A DNA stretch of 64,000 nucleotides. Source: Leptospira fletcheri (GTDB lineage: Bacteria > Spirochaetota > Leptospiria > Leptospirales > Leptospiraceae). Positions 42,441 through 53,538 of this stretch are shown here, in pieces (within the stretch, counting starts at the first letter, position 1; the number at the start of each line of letters is the position of its first letter). The notes beneath the pieces are model-generated. The model was not told where the DNA came from and made no database searches. It saw only the letters and a program-made list of their open reading frames with translations. The position numbers and the translations under genes are program-made. The stretch covers positions 1 to 64,000 of the forward strand of contig NZ_RQET01000008.1 of the NCBI RefSeq assembly GCF_004769195.1, written 5' to 3'.

Positions 42441-42728
42441 ATGGCGATTCAACCATTAGGCGACCGCGTATTGGTCGAGCCGAAACAGGAAGCCGAAGAA
42501 AAAATCGGTAGCATCTTCGTCCCCGATACCGCGAAAGAAAAACCCCAAGAAGGAAAAGTGGTCGAGGTCGGAAGCGGACGTTATGAAGACGGTAAGCTCG
42601 TTCCTCTGGAAGTGAAATCCGGAGACGTGGTGCTTTACGGAAAATATTCCGGAACCGAGATCAAATCCGATGGAAAAGAATATCTGATCATCCGCGAGAG
42701 CGATATCCTCGCCATCGTTAAGAAGTAA
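42441..42728 (+). CDS. groES: Co-chaperonin GroES
   Basis: Ring lid of the GroEL chaperonin. The 95-residue protein has the standard start ([18 protein letters not shown]), the mobile loop region ([18 protein letters not shown]) and the end [23 protein letters not shown] is 9 bases before ATG. It heads the bicistronic operon, under two CIRCE operators. Confidence 0.98.
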   Translation: MAIQPLGDRVLVEPKQEAEEKIGSIFVPDTAKEKPQEGKVVEVGSGRYEDGKLVPLEVKSGDVVLYGKYSGTEIKSDGKEYLIIRESDILAIVKK

Positions 42729-44387
<1,659 letters not shown>

Positions 44388-44411
44388 GCCCCCGTTCTTT
44401 CAAAAAGTCCG

Positions 44412-44442
44412 AAAGCCGGAGATTCGTCTCCGGCTTTTTTTT
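44412..44442 (+). terminator. Strong rho-independent terminator after groEL
   Basis: AAAGCCGGAGA (44412-44422), tetraloop TTCG, TCTCCGGCTTT (44427-44437), then a T-run. The stem is perfect over 11 bases with a stable UUCG-type loop. It ends the groESL message. Confidence 0.94.
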
Positions 44443-44449
44443 GTCCTCT

Positions 44450-47400
44450 TCAGAATCGGATGCCGAAGATCCTGCTGTAATTTTTTCCCGCGTTCGTAGT
44501 GTTACTATATAAGATTTGCAGAATGGAGTATTTACTGTAATCCGTCTGGGTTTCGTATTCCCAATCCCAAAGTAATCCTCCTAACCAAGGTACTGCCAAT
44601 ACCCCCATGGAGCGGTAGCCTCTTTCGGGGCGGACTCGGTAATAAAATAATCCGGAAGCCACGACCATCGTGTCTTCTCCCGCAGATACGGATTCGTTCC
44701 GGTAGTACAAAAGTCCTAAACCGGCCATATCGTATCTCCCGTCCTTTCCGGAAGAAAAGTATCCCAGAACCGGAGGAATGAAATTGGAAACTTCTCCGCC
44801 GTCCCTATAATAATAATACAAGGGAAGAAAATTCGCGATTCCTTCCGACGGAGATCGTTTCCAGCGGAGCCATAAAAAATTCGTGTCGAAGCTATCCCGA
44901 TCCGATTCGTAACCCGCCACCAACCTGCCTAGAATCGCCCATCTTGTCCTCGCCTCTTCGTATTCTCCGTGAAACAATCCTAAAAATACGTTCACGTTTC
45001 TTTTGCGTAGAGCCAATTCCCGATTTACATCCAGAATTCCCGCGAACCCCCAGCGATCGATTTCCTTGTCCTCGTACGAATATGCCCCTAAGCCGAACCA
45101 AAAATTCGAATCGGAGGACCTATGCCTGAGAAACAGAGGCACCAGTCCGTACGAGCTGGAGTCCGGACGAGAACTCGAATACAAGGGACCTAAGATCAGT
45201 CGATTGGATCCGACCGTGGAATCCCTCGCAAAATCGAAAAGGATCCCTAGGTTTAGATGAAAGGCTCCTCCGGAAGGCCGAACTTCTCTATGATAAAAAA
45301 AGAACGGAAATATATAGTTGGTAGTCGACTCGGTTCTTCCCTTGTCTTCCGTACCCTCGCTTCCGCCAAAGGAAATCAAAGGGAAAATACGAAAATCGCG
45401 GGAGCTTCCGTTCTGGGATCGGGAACGATTGTAGGCCAAGAATTTCAGGAAGCTGATTTCTTGGGACTCGCTCTGAGAGGTCGGTTCCGTTCGACGATAA
45501 TAAAATCCCAACCAAAAAAGGACCCTTTCCGATCTAGATCCGGAAGTGTACAAGGTGGGAAGAGGTAGAAAATAAAAGTTCGTCCAATTCTCATCCATTC
45601 GATCTTTGCCTTTGCCGTCCGACGAAAACACACCGAAAGGATGAACGGAAAACGAATCCCAAAGACCCGATTCTTTTTCCGTTCGTTCGTAATAAAACGG
45701 AATCCCCCAGATCGTTTTACTTTTCGTTCCGTAGAGGTCCGTTTCCGAAGAGGAATAGAACGGATAAATCGCGAAAGAATTTTCGGTTTCGGATTTCGTG
45801 CGATTTCCTAGGAGCAAAACGTTCCATGTATAGGAACTCGGAGTGAAATCATAATAGAACAACAGAGGAACCAAGGTACTCGAGTAGACCTGACCGTTCT
45901 CCAAATCCGACTTTTCCTCGGTAAAAAAGAAAGGCGCGATCCTGAAGCTCTTTTTTCTCCGGGCTTCCGTCTCCGTCTTCTCCGACGCGATCAGACCGAA
46001 CAGGGACCAATGAGAGAAACCCCTACTCTCCTTGGCATAATATCCTAGGATAAACCGGGAACTGGAATAAAAATCCCGATGAAAATACAGGCCTAGCGGT
46101 AGGATCAGATCCGATCTTTCTTCCTCCTGTTCCGCAATTCCCGTCTTACGATACCGATAATACAAAGGGGTAAGGATTTCCCTGACCGAATAAGTGCCGT
46201 CCTTCAGCTCGGAAGATTGGGAACTGTAAAGTAAAGGAACGAGAAGTTTCGATCTCCTGTAGGTCTGAGCTTCCGCGGATTCCGAAAAAAAGAACGGAAA
46301 GACCCTGGACTCCGAGAATTCCGCATCCGGAGCGGTTATTTTAGAAAAAGCGAAAATACCTAACAGATTTCCGTACGATACTCCCGGATCCTGTTCCGAG
46401 TAATAACCTAAAAAGAAGGAACGACTGGATTCCCCTTTTCTCCAGGAATACAGTCCGATCGGAACGACGAGATCCGTTTTTTCGATCTGTTCGGCAGATT
46501 CTCCCGGAGCCTTTGCCCGACGGTAATAGTAAAGCGGAAATAAGAACGTAGTATCGAATCCGCCCGCGATATCCGAGGATTTCCTGTAATAGGATAAAAG
46601 CGTATATACCTCTACAAGAGAGTTCCCTCCGACCGGCCCTTCCATGGAATCATACGTGCGGAAAAAGAAAGGAAACAGAAACTGCCAACCGTCGGATTTC
46701 TGATTCCCGGAAGCCAAAGTTCTCGTATTCGCCTTAGAATGATACAAGGGGGGCAAAAGGGAGTGAAAACTGGAGGACTCTCCCTCCGGAGAGATCTTAA
46801 TATTATTATAATACAAAATACTAATCGTTCTCCTTCTCTCCGGAGAGGAGTCGTGGAGCACGAAGGGCAAGGCCCGGAATCCCCAGGAATCGGGGGAAAA
46901 ATAGGTCCGAAATAGGGGCCATAAAACGGAGTAGTCCTTTGTTTCCCCCTTTTTGCCCCTCTGGAACCCCAAGATCATCCAGGCTTCCTGATAATCCGGA
47001 CCGTCGTCCTGCCTTGCATAAAAGGGAAAGATCACATTGTATTCCTGGTCTCCGATCCTGCTTTTGAAAATGGGGGGCAATAACCAAACCGTCACCTGGT
47101 CCTTCGTGGCTTCCGACCAGGAATACCAAGCCAAAGGCAAAAGACGGAAATGCCTGCGATCATCCCCTCTCTCGTAACTCAAAATCCCGAATAAGGTACT
47201 GAACCCGAAAAAAGACCTCGAAGTTTCCCTGGATAAAGACTTGTATTTCCTAAGTCCGTCCTCTCCCGAGGGAGAAGCGGAGGATGGAAGGGTTTCTTTC
47301 GTCTCCGGTACCTTTCTTTTCCACCAAAGGAGGGAATCTTTCGAAAGGGACTCCCGGTACGAAACCCGGACCAGATTATAGAACCAGGAAAAATCCGTGT

Positions 47401-49117
47401 CCAAGTAGATTTCCTTATCGTTGATTCCGACCGAAGCCGAAGTGAGACCATGTAGGGTTCCCAAGGATTTTGAGGAAGAAAACCCCGCCAGGTTCAGGTC
47501 CAAAGATTTGTCCTCTTCCTCGTATTTCAGATAAAACGGAAGAAAAATGGAAGCTTTGCTAGTTTGGGTGTCCCAAGAATAATACAGCGGAAACAGGATC
47601 CGCGCGGTCTCCTTTTCCTTTCTGTCCTCTTTGGAATAATACAACAAGGCCCAGGTCCTGTCCAGATCGGCAGATCTTTTAATATAATGGAATATTCCAA
47701 AAGAAGAATATTCCTCTTCCTCGTATCCGAAACGGAAAAAGAAAGGAAAGAATACGCGAAAATCACCGTTTTTATGGAAATAGAGCGGAAAGGCGTACGC
47801 GTATCTCTGTTCCCCCGTTCCGGTTTTGCCCCGACCGACCAACCCCAAAACGTTCCAAAAGGAACTCGAATCGGACCGCTCTGAATAAAAGAAAGGATGC
47901 AGATTCAGCTGAGAGGCGGATCCTGTTTGGCCGATTTCCAGAGGACCGTACAAGCCGAACCTCTCCGAAGGAGATTCGCTTCTATAATAAAAAGGGAAAA
48001 CGTAGGAATATCTCTCGTTCCCGTCGTCTCCCGCTCCCGCCAATCCCAGTATGTTCCAGTAAGAACGATCCGCCGAGGACCCGGAGAAATAAAACGGGAA
48101 AGCCGTAAAATGAGAGCCTTTCTGGTAGAACAAAAGAGGAAAGAAATACGCCGACTTCAATCCGTTTTCGGGATCGCTTTTCCACCCGATCAGATACAGT
48201 AGATTGCTGCTCGTTCCGGTCGATCTGGAATAATTCCGGAAAAAAATCGGGCTAAAGAAATTCGATTCCATCACTTCCCCCGATTGTCGCCTTTCCGATC
48301 GGAAGGAAAGGAGCCAAGGAAAGCCTACTTTCGTTTCGGAAGAGTTCAGGGATGGGTTCTCCGACCAGGATCGGAAAAAAATGGGAGAGATAAAATTCCC
48401 TTCCAGTCCATCCCGATCGGAACGATAGGAAAAAAGAGGAAATAAGGTAAGATGGGATTTGGATTTTCCTTGGGACCAATAGAGCAGAGGAAGTACTGCG
48501 CCGTACTTGGAATCGCGGTCCTCTCCAGAATGAAAAAGTAGGAAATGAGTCCAATCGGAAGCCTCCTCGTTTTTCTTGAAAAAAAGAAACGGAAGAAAGT
48601 AACTGAAAGTACTCTTACTTCCGTGGGCAAAATCCTCCGAAGTCTTGCCCGCCAAGGGGAAAAACGAAGGAAAGCGAATCGATTCCTTTCTATGATTCGT
48701 AGTCTCTTCGTAGGAATAAGAATGAAAAAGGGAAAAATGAAAACTTTCCCGGGACGATCCTCTATCGATACGTTGGCTAAAATAAAGGGGGAGGGACCAA
48801 CTTCGGTAAGAATCCGAATTTTTATCCTTCAGGTGATAAAAGAAAGGATAGGCATTGTATTCTTTGAATTTCGGATAATGTGTGTACCCGAAAACGAATA
48901 ACGCGTCCCAGGAAAAATGCTCCTCCCAGGATTCCATTTTGAACAGAATCGCTCTGATCGGATACTTTTCCTCTTTTTCGCTTCCGTAAACCGGCTTTCT
49001 TTCCGAAGTGAGGTCTTCGAAAAAATCCCCGGACTGCGCCCGAATCTCGAAGAATCCAGACAACGAAAAGGCGACGAGAATGAACCCGAAGAAAGACTTG
49101 CTCCGAAGAGGATTCAT
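44450..49117 (-). CDS. Giant exported repeat protein (Leptospira LA_1737-like)
   Basis: The 1555-residue protein has a signal peptide (about residues 1-27, ending FEIRAQSG). The rest is built of many degenerate aromatic repeats of beta-hairpin type with cores such as FPLYY, FPFFF, LFPLYYYRRAK, NVLGLVGRG and WNVLLLGNR. Aromatic/polar alternation suggests a very large beta-barrel or beta-helix surface protein. I recall a Leptospira family named LA_1737 with this look, unverified. Its start overlaps the DUF167 stop by 4 bases, so it is the last gene of a probable operon with murJ. Confidence 0.85.
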   Translation of the reverse strand: MNPLRSKSFFGFILVAFSLSGFFEIRAQSGDFFEDLTSERKPVYGSEKEEKYPIRAILFKMESWEEHFSWDALFVFGYTHYPKFKEYNAYPFFYHLKDKNSDSYRSWSLPLYFSQRIDRGSSRESFHFSLFHSYSYEETTNHRKESIRFPSFFPLAGKTSEDFAHGSKSTFSYFLPFLFFKKNEEASDWTHFLLFHSGEDRDSKYGAVLPLLYWSQGKSKSHLTLFPLFSYRSDRDGLEGNFISPIFFRSWSENPSLNSSETKVGFPWLLSFRSERRQSGEVMESNFFSPIFFRNYSRSTGTSSNLLYLIGWKSDPENGLKSAYFFPLLFYQKGSHFTAFPFYFSGSSADRSYWNILGLAGAGDDGNERYSYVFPFYYRSESPSERFGLYGPLEIGQTGSASQLNLHPFFYSERSDSSSFWNVLGLVGRGKTGTGEQRYAYAFPLYFHKNGDFRVFFPFFFRFGYEEEEYSSFGIFHYIKRSADLDRTWALLYYSKEDRKEKETARILFPLYYSWDTQTSKASIFLPFYLKYEEEDKSLDLNLAGFSSSKSLGTLHGLTSASVGINDKEIYLDTDFSWFYNLVRVSYRESLSKDSLLWWKRKVPETKETLPSSASPSGEDGLRKYKSLSRETSRSFFGFSTLFGILSYERGDDRRHFRLLPLAWYSWSEATKDQVTVWLLPPIFKSRIGDQEYNVIFPFYARQDDGPDYQEAWMILGFQRGKKGETKDYSVLWPLFRTYFSPDSWGFRALPFVLHDSSPERRRTISILYYNNIKISPEGESSSFHSLLPPLYHSKANTRTLASGNQKSDGWQFLFPFFFRTYDSMEGPVGGNSLVEVYTLLSYYRKSSDIAGGFDTTFLFPLYYYRRAKAPGESAEQIEKTDLVVPIGLYSWRKGESSRSFFLGYYSEQDPGVSYGNLLGIFAFSKITAPDAEFSESRVFPFFFSESAEAQTYRRSKLLVPLLYSSQSSELKDGTYSVREILTPLYYRYRKTGIAEQEEERSDLILPLGLYFHRDFYSSSRFILGYYAKESRGFSHWSLFGLIASEKTETEARRKKSFRIAPFFFTEEKSDLENGQVYSSTLVPLLFYYDFTPSSYTWNVLLLGNRTKSETENSFAIYPFYSSSETDLYGTKSKTIWGIPFYYERTEKESGLWDSFSVHPFGVFSSDGKGKDRMDENWTNFYFLPLPTLYTSGSRSERVLFWLGFYYRRTEPTSQSESQEISFLKFLAYNRSRSQNGSSRDFRIFPLISFGGSEGTEDKGRTESTTNYIFPFFFYHREVRPSGGAFHLNLGILFDFARDSTVGSNRLILGPLYSSSRPDSSSYGLVPLFLRHRSSDSNFWFGLGAYSYEDKEIDRWGFAGILDVNRELALRKRNVNVFLGLFHGEYEEARTRWAILGRLVAGYESDRDSFDTNFLWLRWKRSPSEGIANFLPLYYYYRDGGEVSNFIPPVLGYFSSGKDGRYDMAGLGLLYYRNESVSAGEDTMVVASGLFYYRVRPERGYRSMGVLAVPWLGGLLWDWEYETQTDYSKYSILQILYSNTTNAGKNYSRIFGIRF

Positions 49118-49347
49118 ACGGAACTTTCACGGGAAATTTCGATCAACTTATTTTTTCCCTTTTCTCCATGAAGGAGGCGCACGGAACGTTTCGGTACGTC
49201 GAATTCCCGGGCTAACGCCTTAATTACGGCTTCGTTCGCTTTTCCTTCTATCGCAGGTTCCGAAACCGCTACGGTCCAAATACCGTCGTCCTCTTGTCGG
49301 ACGAAGGTTTTTTTGGAATTGGGTTTGACTTTTACCTCGATACGCAC
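49114..49347 (-). CDS. DUF167/YggU-family protein
   Basis: The 77-residue protein has the family pattern RIEVKVKPNSKKTFVRQ, VSEPAIEGKANEAVIKALA and VRLLHGEKGKNKLIEI. Function unknown across the family. It lies 23 bases after murJ and overlaps the giant repeat gene by 4 bases. Confidence 0.92.
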   Translation of the reverse strand: MRIEVKVKPNSKKTFVRQEDDGIWTVAVSEPAIEGKANEAVIKALAREFDVPKRSVRLLHGEKGKNKLIEISRESSV

Positions 49348-49370
49348 CGGAAATCCAAGTCCGAACGAGT

Positions 49371-50960
49371 TTACCGTCTTCTTTTAAATTTTCCAGCGAT
49401 TAATTTCATCTCATCCAATTTGCATAAGAGAGCCGTTCCCAGAAAGGAACCCCCTCCAAAAAGGATGGCACAAAAAAGCGAAAGACGGGAAGAGTTCGCG
49501 TATCCCAAACCCTCTTCCTGAAGTCCGTTTAGGACCGACTCATGCAGGAAAGATCTGTACAAAATCAGTATCGCGGCTAGGACCGCTAAGGGAAGAAGCA
49601 AACGGAGCGACTTTCGTAGGAAACCGGACCAGGGAAAAATGATCCCGTGTTTGGTAAGACTCCGAGAAAGGATCAACCAAGTAACGATCGAGGATACCGC
49701 CGAAGATAAGGCGATCGCGGAATGTTGCAGCGAATGGACCAACGAAAAATTCAAAATCAGATTTAAGCCGAAGGAAAGCGCCTGTACTTTCAGCGGAGTC
49801 TTGGTATCCTGGAACGCGTAAAAGGAAGAAATCAAAACCTTGTTCATGCTGTAAAAAGGGACCGCTACCGAATATAGAATCAACGGAAGGACGGCGGTCT
49901 CGGTCGCGATATGATCCCATTTTCCCCCGTAATAAATCGAATCCAGTATGGGGCCCGCTAAAAGACCCATACCCAAAGCGGCAGGAACGGTCAGAAAGGA
50001 AGCGAAGCCCAAGACTCCTAACATTTCGTCCGGAACCTCGGAATGTCTGTTTTCTTTTAAAGCGATGAGTAGAGCCGGCAAGGTAGTGGTCGCCAATGCC
50101 ACTCCGATGATCCCAGTCGGCAGTTGCACGAGCCTTTGCGAATAATCCAGACTGACCACGGCACCCAAACCGGGATGATCATTTTGCACCATATTCGCGA
50201 GAAAGATATCCACTAACAATCCGAGCTGGTAAAATCCTCCGCCCAAAGCGGCAGGAAGCATCAATTTAAAGATTTTTCGAATGGCAGGGTGCCTATAATT
50301 CAAGGAAAAGATCGGACCTTCTCCGTTCTTGGCGACGTACCATGCCTGAACGAGCAATTGCAGGATTCCTCCGGCGATGATCCCGAAACAGAGTATCTTT
50401 ACCTTGCCGAGCAGATCGGAATCGATAAAAGGAAAAATGCAGAGAAAAACGACCAGATAACTTAAGTTCAAAAGGATGGGAGAAAGGGAGGGTACGAAGA
50501 AACGGTTCTTAACGTTCGAGATCGCCATGAATATGGAGGAAAGACTGGCGGTGACGATCAGAAAAAATAGGATGTACGTGAGCTCTATCACTAATGCGGA
50601 ATATTCCGCTGATCCGCCTACAAGCAGAGGAATCGCAAATGGGGAAAAGGAAAACATCAGCAAAACGAATGCGGAAAGGACTACGGTTAGGAATCCGAGC
50701 ACCGCACCGCTCATTCTTCTCGCAGCCTCTTCCCCTTCCTTTCCGGCTTCCGAATACAAAGGCATGAAGGATTGCGATAAGGTTCCTTCCGCTAAAAGAT
50801 TCCGAAACATATTCGGCAAACGATAAGCGACGGAAAACGCGGAGGCGACCATTCCGGTCCCGAAGGAAACCGCCATGAAATGATCCCGAAAAAGTCCGAG
50901 GATCCTGGAAAGTAACGTGTAAAAAGATAGTGCGAAGCTACGCGAAGCTGCTTTGGACAA
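49371..50960 (-). CDS. murJ: Lipid II flippase MurJ
   Basis: MurJ flips lipid II across the inner membrane for peptidoglycan growth. The 529-residue protein has about 14 membrane helices and family segments such as SRILGLFRDHFMAVSFGTG, YRLPNMFRNLLAEGTLSQSF, LLVDIFLANM and FYAFQDTKTPLKV. The Arg residues of the central cavity appear to be present in the first helices. The upstream gene is STAS/zinc ribbon; the downstream gene is DUF167. Confidence 0.96.
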   Translation of the reverse strand: MSKAASRSFALSFYTLLSRILGLFRDHFMAVSFGTGMVASAFSVAYRLPNMFRNLLAEGTLSQSFMPLYSEAGKEGEEAARRMSGAVLGFLTVVLSAFVLLMFSFSPFAIPLLVGGSAEYSALVIELTYILFFLIVTASLSSIFMAISNVKNRFFVPSLSPILLNLSYLVVFLCIFPFIDSDLLGKVKILCFGIIAGGILQLLVQAWYVAKNGEGPIFSLNYRHPAIRKIFKLMLPAALGGGFYQLGLLVDIFLANMVQNDHPGLGAVVSLDYSQRLVQLPTGIIGVALATTTLPALLIALKENRHSEVPDEMLGVLGFASFLTVPAALGMGLLAGPILDSIYYGGKWDHIATETAVLPLILYSVAVPFYSMNKVLISSFYAFQDTKTPLKVQALSFGLNLILNFSLVHSLQHSAIALSSAVSSIVTWLILSRSLTKHGIIFPWSGFLRKSLRLLLPLAVLAAILILYRSFLHESVLNGLQEEGLGYANSSRLSLFCAILFGGGSFLGTALLCKLDEMKLIAGKFKRRR

Positions 50961-50969
50961 GGTTTCCTT

Positions 50970-51716
50970 CTATTCCGGAGAGACTAGGAGTCTTTCCAGA
51001 TAGCGAACCCCGCCCATCCGATTCAAGTCAAACTGAATTCCGCAGGAAGGACACTTGTATCTTCCCGGCAACCGGATCCGTAAACGGGAGTGGCAGGACT
51101 CGCAGTACAGAATTCTTTCCTGCGTAGATCGGATTCTTTCCACGGATTGTTCCAGCTTGTTTTCCGCAGGAAAAGATTCTTCCCGTCTTTTCTCCGGCTC
51201 TTTGGGGGCAACGTTTTCCGAAGATCCCTCTTCGACCGTCGGAAGAGAACGGATCTCCGGAAACGTTTTCTCCTCCGTAGAAACCGACTGGGACGAAGAG
51301 TAAAACTGGAAAGGTTTGGTTTGCCGCAATTCGGAAAGGGAAGCGGTCTTTTTGGTCGAACGTCGATCTTCGATTTTTAAGGAAGAAAGCCATTCTACTC
51401 CGCTCTTTTCCTCCGAAAACAACGGCAAAGAGGAACTCATTCCGAACAGCCCTAGGATCAGTTTGCACTCATTGTTCCAATTCGAAAACGCGACTTGCCC
51501 ACCGTTCTCCTTCAAAAAGGACTTCAGTTCCGACAGACAGGAGATTCCTTCCTCCTCCAGATACGGAATCGAATCGCATACGACCAAAAAAAGTCGTTCC
51601 CCTTCTTCCCAGCGCGACTTTAAGAAACGCAAAAAATCCGGAGAGGAATGCGAATCCAGAATTCCCACAGGTGAGATTCTGAGAATATTACGAATGCGGG
51701 ATGTTTTCAGTTCCAA
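50970..51716 (-). CDS. STAS-like domain protein with C-terminal zinc ribbon
   Basis: The 248-residue protein starts with a STAS-like fold (about residues 8-100; RISPVGILDSHSSPDFLRFL, VVCDSIPYLEEEGISCLSEL, GQVAFSNWNNECKLILGLFG). A low-complexity linker follows, then a CxxC-N13-CxxC zinc ribbon with Cys205, 208, 222 and 225. The Ser of a STAS phosphosite is not certain. Pairing of STAS and zinc ribbon is unusual. It lies between a membrane sensor-like gene and murJ, hinting at envelope-linked regulation. Confidence 0.75.
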   Translation of the reverse strand: MELKTSRIRNILRISPVGILDSHSSPDFLRFLKSRWEEGERLFLVVCDSIPYLEEEGISCLSELKSFLKENGGQVAFSNWNNECKLILGLFGMSSSLPLFSEEKSGVEWLSSLKIEDRRSTKKTASLSELRQTKPFQFYSSSQSVSTEEKTFPEIRSLPTVEEGSSENVAPKEPEKRREESFPAENKLEQSVERIRSTQERILYCESCHSRLRIRLPGRYKCPSCGIQFDLNRMGGVRYLERLLVSPE

Positions 51717-51722
51717 GAGGAA

Positions 51723-52793
51723 TTATCCTAGATAAATTGCGTCCAGAATCTCCGGCCTTTCCGATCTCTGCGAAGAGACCAGAACCGGATTCTGAGGGAC
51801 GGAGACCTTCTGCTCGAGAGCGACCGTTTGCACAGGACTCGCAGGCATCGCTTTAGGTACGGGTGCAGGCTCGACGGATTTAGGAGGCTCGGAGGCTACG
51901 GGCAAGGCTTCCGAAGTTTGAGTTCCTCCTTGCCAACGAACCGGTCCGTCGGTGGAAGTAAAATCCACCTTTTCCCACAGAGGCGGAGGACCGCTGGGCC
52001 TGACGGAAGGGGAGGCGGAAGAAGTACTAGGCCGAGCCGGCTCGGATCGGACGGAAAAGGAAGGCCCGGCGCTCTTGATGAGCAGATGAATGAAAGAGAT
52101 GAATAACGCGCAAATCAAAGCGATCCAAGCGTTGTTCTGAGTGATCCAAAAGAACAGGTCGGATTGATGACTTACAAATTTCGTAAAATTCCCGCGCTCG
52201 TAAGTCATGAACAGCGAAGCCACCCGCTCCAATTTTTCCGGGTGATACACTCCCATGGAAAGTAGAACGTCCGGTTCTCCGATCTCCGGAAAATAAGAAA
52301 CCAAATATTTCAGCAAAGGTTGCTCGTGAACGGAAAGATCTTTCCTACTCCCCAGTAGAACCGGAGTCCCGACCTGCCATTTTCTAAGACGGTGAGAGAA
52401 GGTATAAGTAGGAGAAAGAAACTTATTCTCGGGCTTCCTCTTGCGAACCGGATCTTCTAAAAATGCCTCTTCCGAAGACGCGAGCACCACTCCTCTATCG
52501 TCTACCAGGGAAATTTCTTTGATCCAAAATCCGTCCGTATCTCCCGAAGTGACCTTGACCAACCTAGCGAACGTAAAATCCAGATCGGCTAGCTTTTCCA
52601 CATCCAATTTAGCCTCGGTGGATTTGGAAAGGGAGCTGATCGTATCTCTCGCTCTGTGATCCGAAGAGATCTTCAATTGTTCGAAGGATGCGGAGGTGGA
52701 TTCCAAAAAGGACCAGGCAGAAGCGCCGATCGCGATTCCTTCGCAAACCAGGAGAGTGAATAGGAAGAAAAGTACGTTTTTAAAAGTCTGCAC
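51723..52793 (-). CDS. Membrane sensor-like protein with large extracytoplasmic domain
   Basis: The 356-residue protein has an N-terminal membrane helix (about residues 8-28), an extracytoplasmic domain (about 30-215), and a second helix (about 220-240). A long proline/serine-rich cytoplasmic tail follows. The layout resembles a Cache-type sensor without output domain. The stop is 6 bases before the STAS gene start, so co-function is likely. Family unknown. Confidence 0.78.
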   Translation of the reverse strand: MQTFKNVLFFLFTLLVCEGIAIGASAWSFLESTSASFEQLKISSDHRARDTISSLSKSTEAKLDVEKLADLDFTFARLVKVTSGDTDGFWIKEISLVDDRGVVLASSEEAFLEDPVRKRKPENKFLSPTYTFSHRLRKWQVGTPVLLGSRKDLSVHEQPLLKYLVSYFPEIGEPDVLLSMGVYHPEKLERVASLFMTYERGNFTKFVSHQSDLFFWITQNNAWIALICALFISFIHLLIKSAGPSFSVRSEPARPSTSSASPSVRPSGPPPLWEKVDFTSTDGPVRWQGGTQTSEALPVASEPPKSVEPAPVPKAMPASPVQTVALEQKVSVPQNPVLVSSQRSERPEILDAIYLG

Positions 52794-52863
52794 CTGATGA
52801 CCTCTCTTCCTTAAAATCGGTAGATTCGGTCCGTTCTCTAAAGGAGAAAAAGCGGGAACAGGC

Positions 52864-53526
52864 CTAGTTTATAGGCTCCAGTTCCGATTTCCCGGCGAAA
52901 ATTCTTTCCCAAAACTTAGACACAAAAGAGGACATCCATTCCCTCCGTCTGTCCTCCCCTGTATCCAAGCCGAGTTTCGAAACGGAGGTCATATTTCTCC
53001 AGTCTCCCCCGCAAGGATGAATGCACCGAAAAGCCGAAAAATCGTTGGAAAGGTTCAATGCGATTCCGTAACTCGTGAACCAGGATTTGAATAGAACACC
53101 TATGGAGAGGATTTTTCTTTCCGGATCGTCGGCTAAATACAGACCCGGAGATTCCTTCTTTTGCACCAAATCCAAGTCCCAAACTTTTTTGGAGGATTCC
53201 GCGGCGGAGCCCAAAACCGCATGTAGAAAATCGGCAATGCTCAGGTTCCGGGCCTTCAAATCCAGATGCAAGTACGCCACGATCTGTCCCGGTTCGTGAG
53301 CCGTAAAATCCCCTCCCCGTTTGATATAATGCAACGAAATTCCGTTTTTGGACAGGAATTCCGGATCCCGCAGTAGATTGCCGATATTATAATTGATCCC
53401 CGCGGTGATTGTGGGAGGGTGTTCCAAAAATAGAATCGTTTCCTTTCTTTTTGTCCTGGCCTTCTCCTGAAAAAGAATGTACCTTTCATACGGGACGGGG
53501 TGTTTGAGGAAAACCGACGGTACCAC
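52864..53526 (-). CDS. lipB: Octanoyltransferase LipB
   Basis: Transfers octanoate from ACP to lipoyl domains. Landmarks: ILFLEHPPTITAG, RGGDFTAHEPGQIVAYLHLD, SIGVLFKSWFTSYGIALNL, and catalytic Cys172 in IHPCGGDWRNMTS with Lys138 in the preceding strand. The start is GTG 53526. It heads the minus-strand operon with the sensor, STAS and murJ genes and overlaps head-to-head with the possible upstream GTG start of the Panacea gene. Confidence 0.93.
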   Translation of the reverse strand: MVPSVFLKHPVPYERYILFQEKARTKRKETILFLEHPPTITAGINYNIGNLLRDPEFLSKNGISLHYIKRGGDFTAHEPGQIVAYLHLDLKARNLSIADFLHAVLGSAAESSKKVWDLDLVQKKESPGLYLADDPERKILSIGVLFKSWFTSYGIALNLSNDFSAFRCIHPCGGDWRNMTSVSKLGLDTGEDRRREWMSSFVSKFWERIFAGKSELEPIN

Positions 53527-53538
53527 GCTTACAAATCC

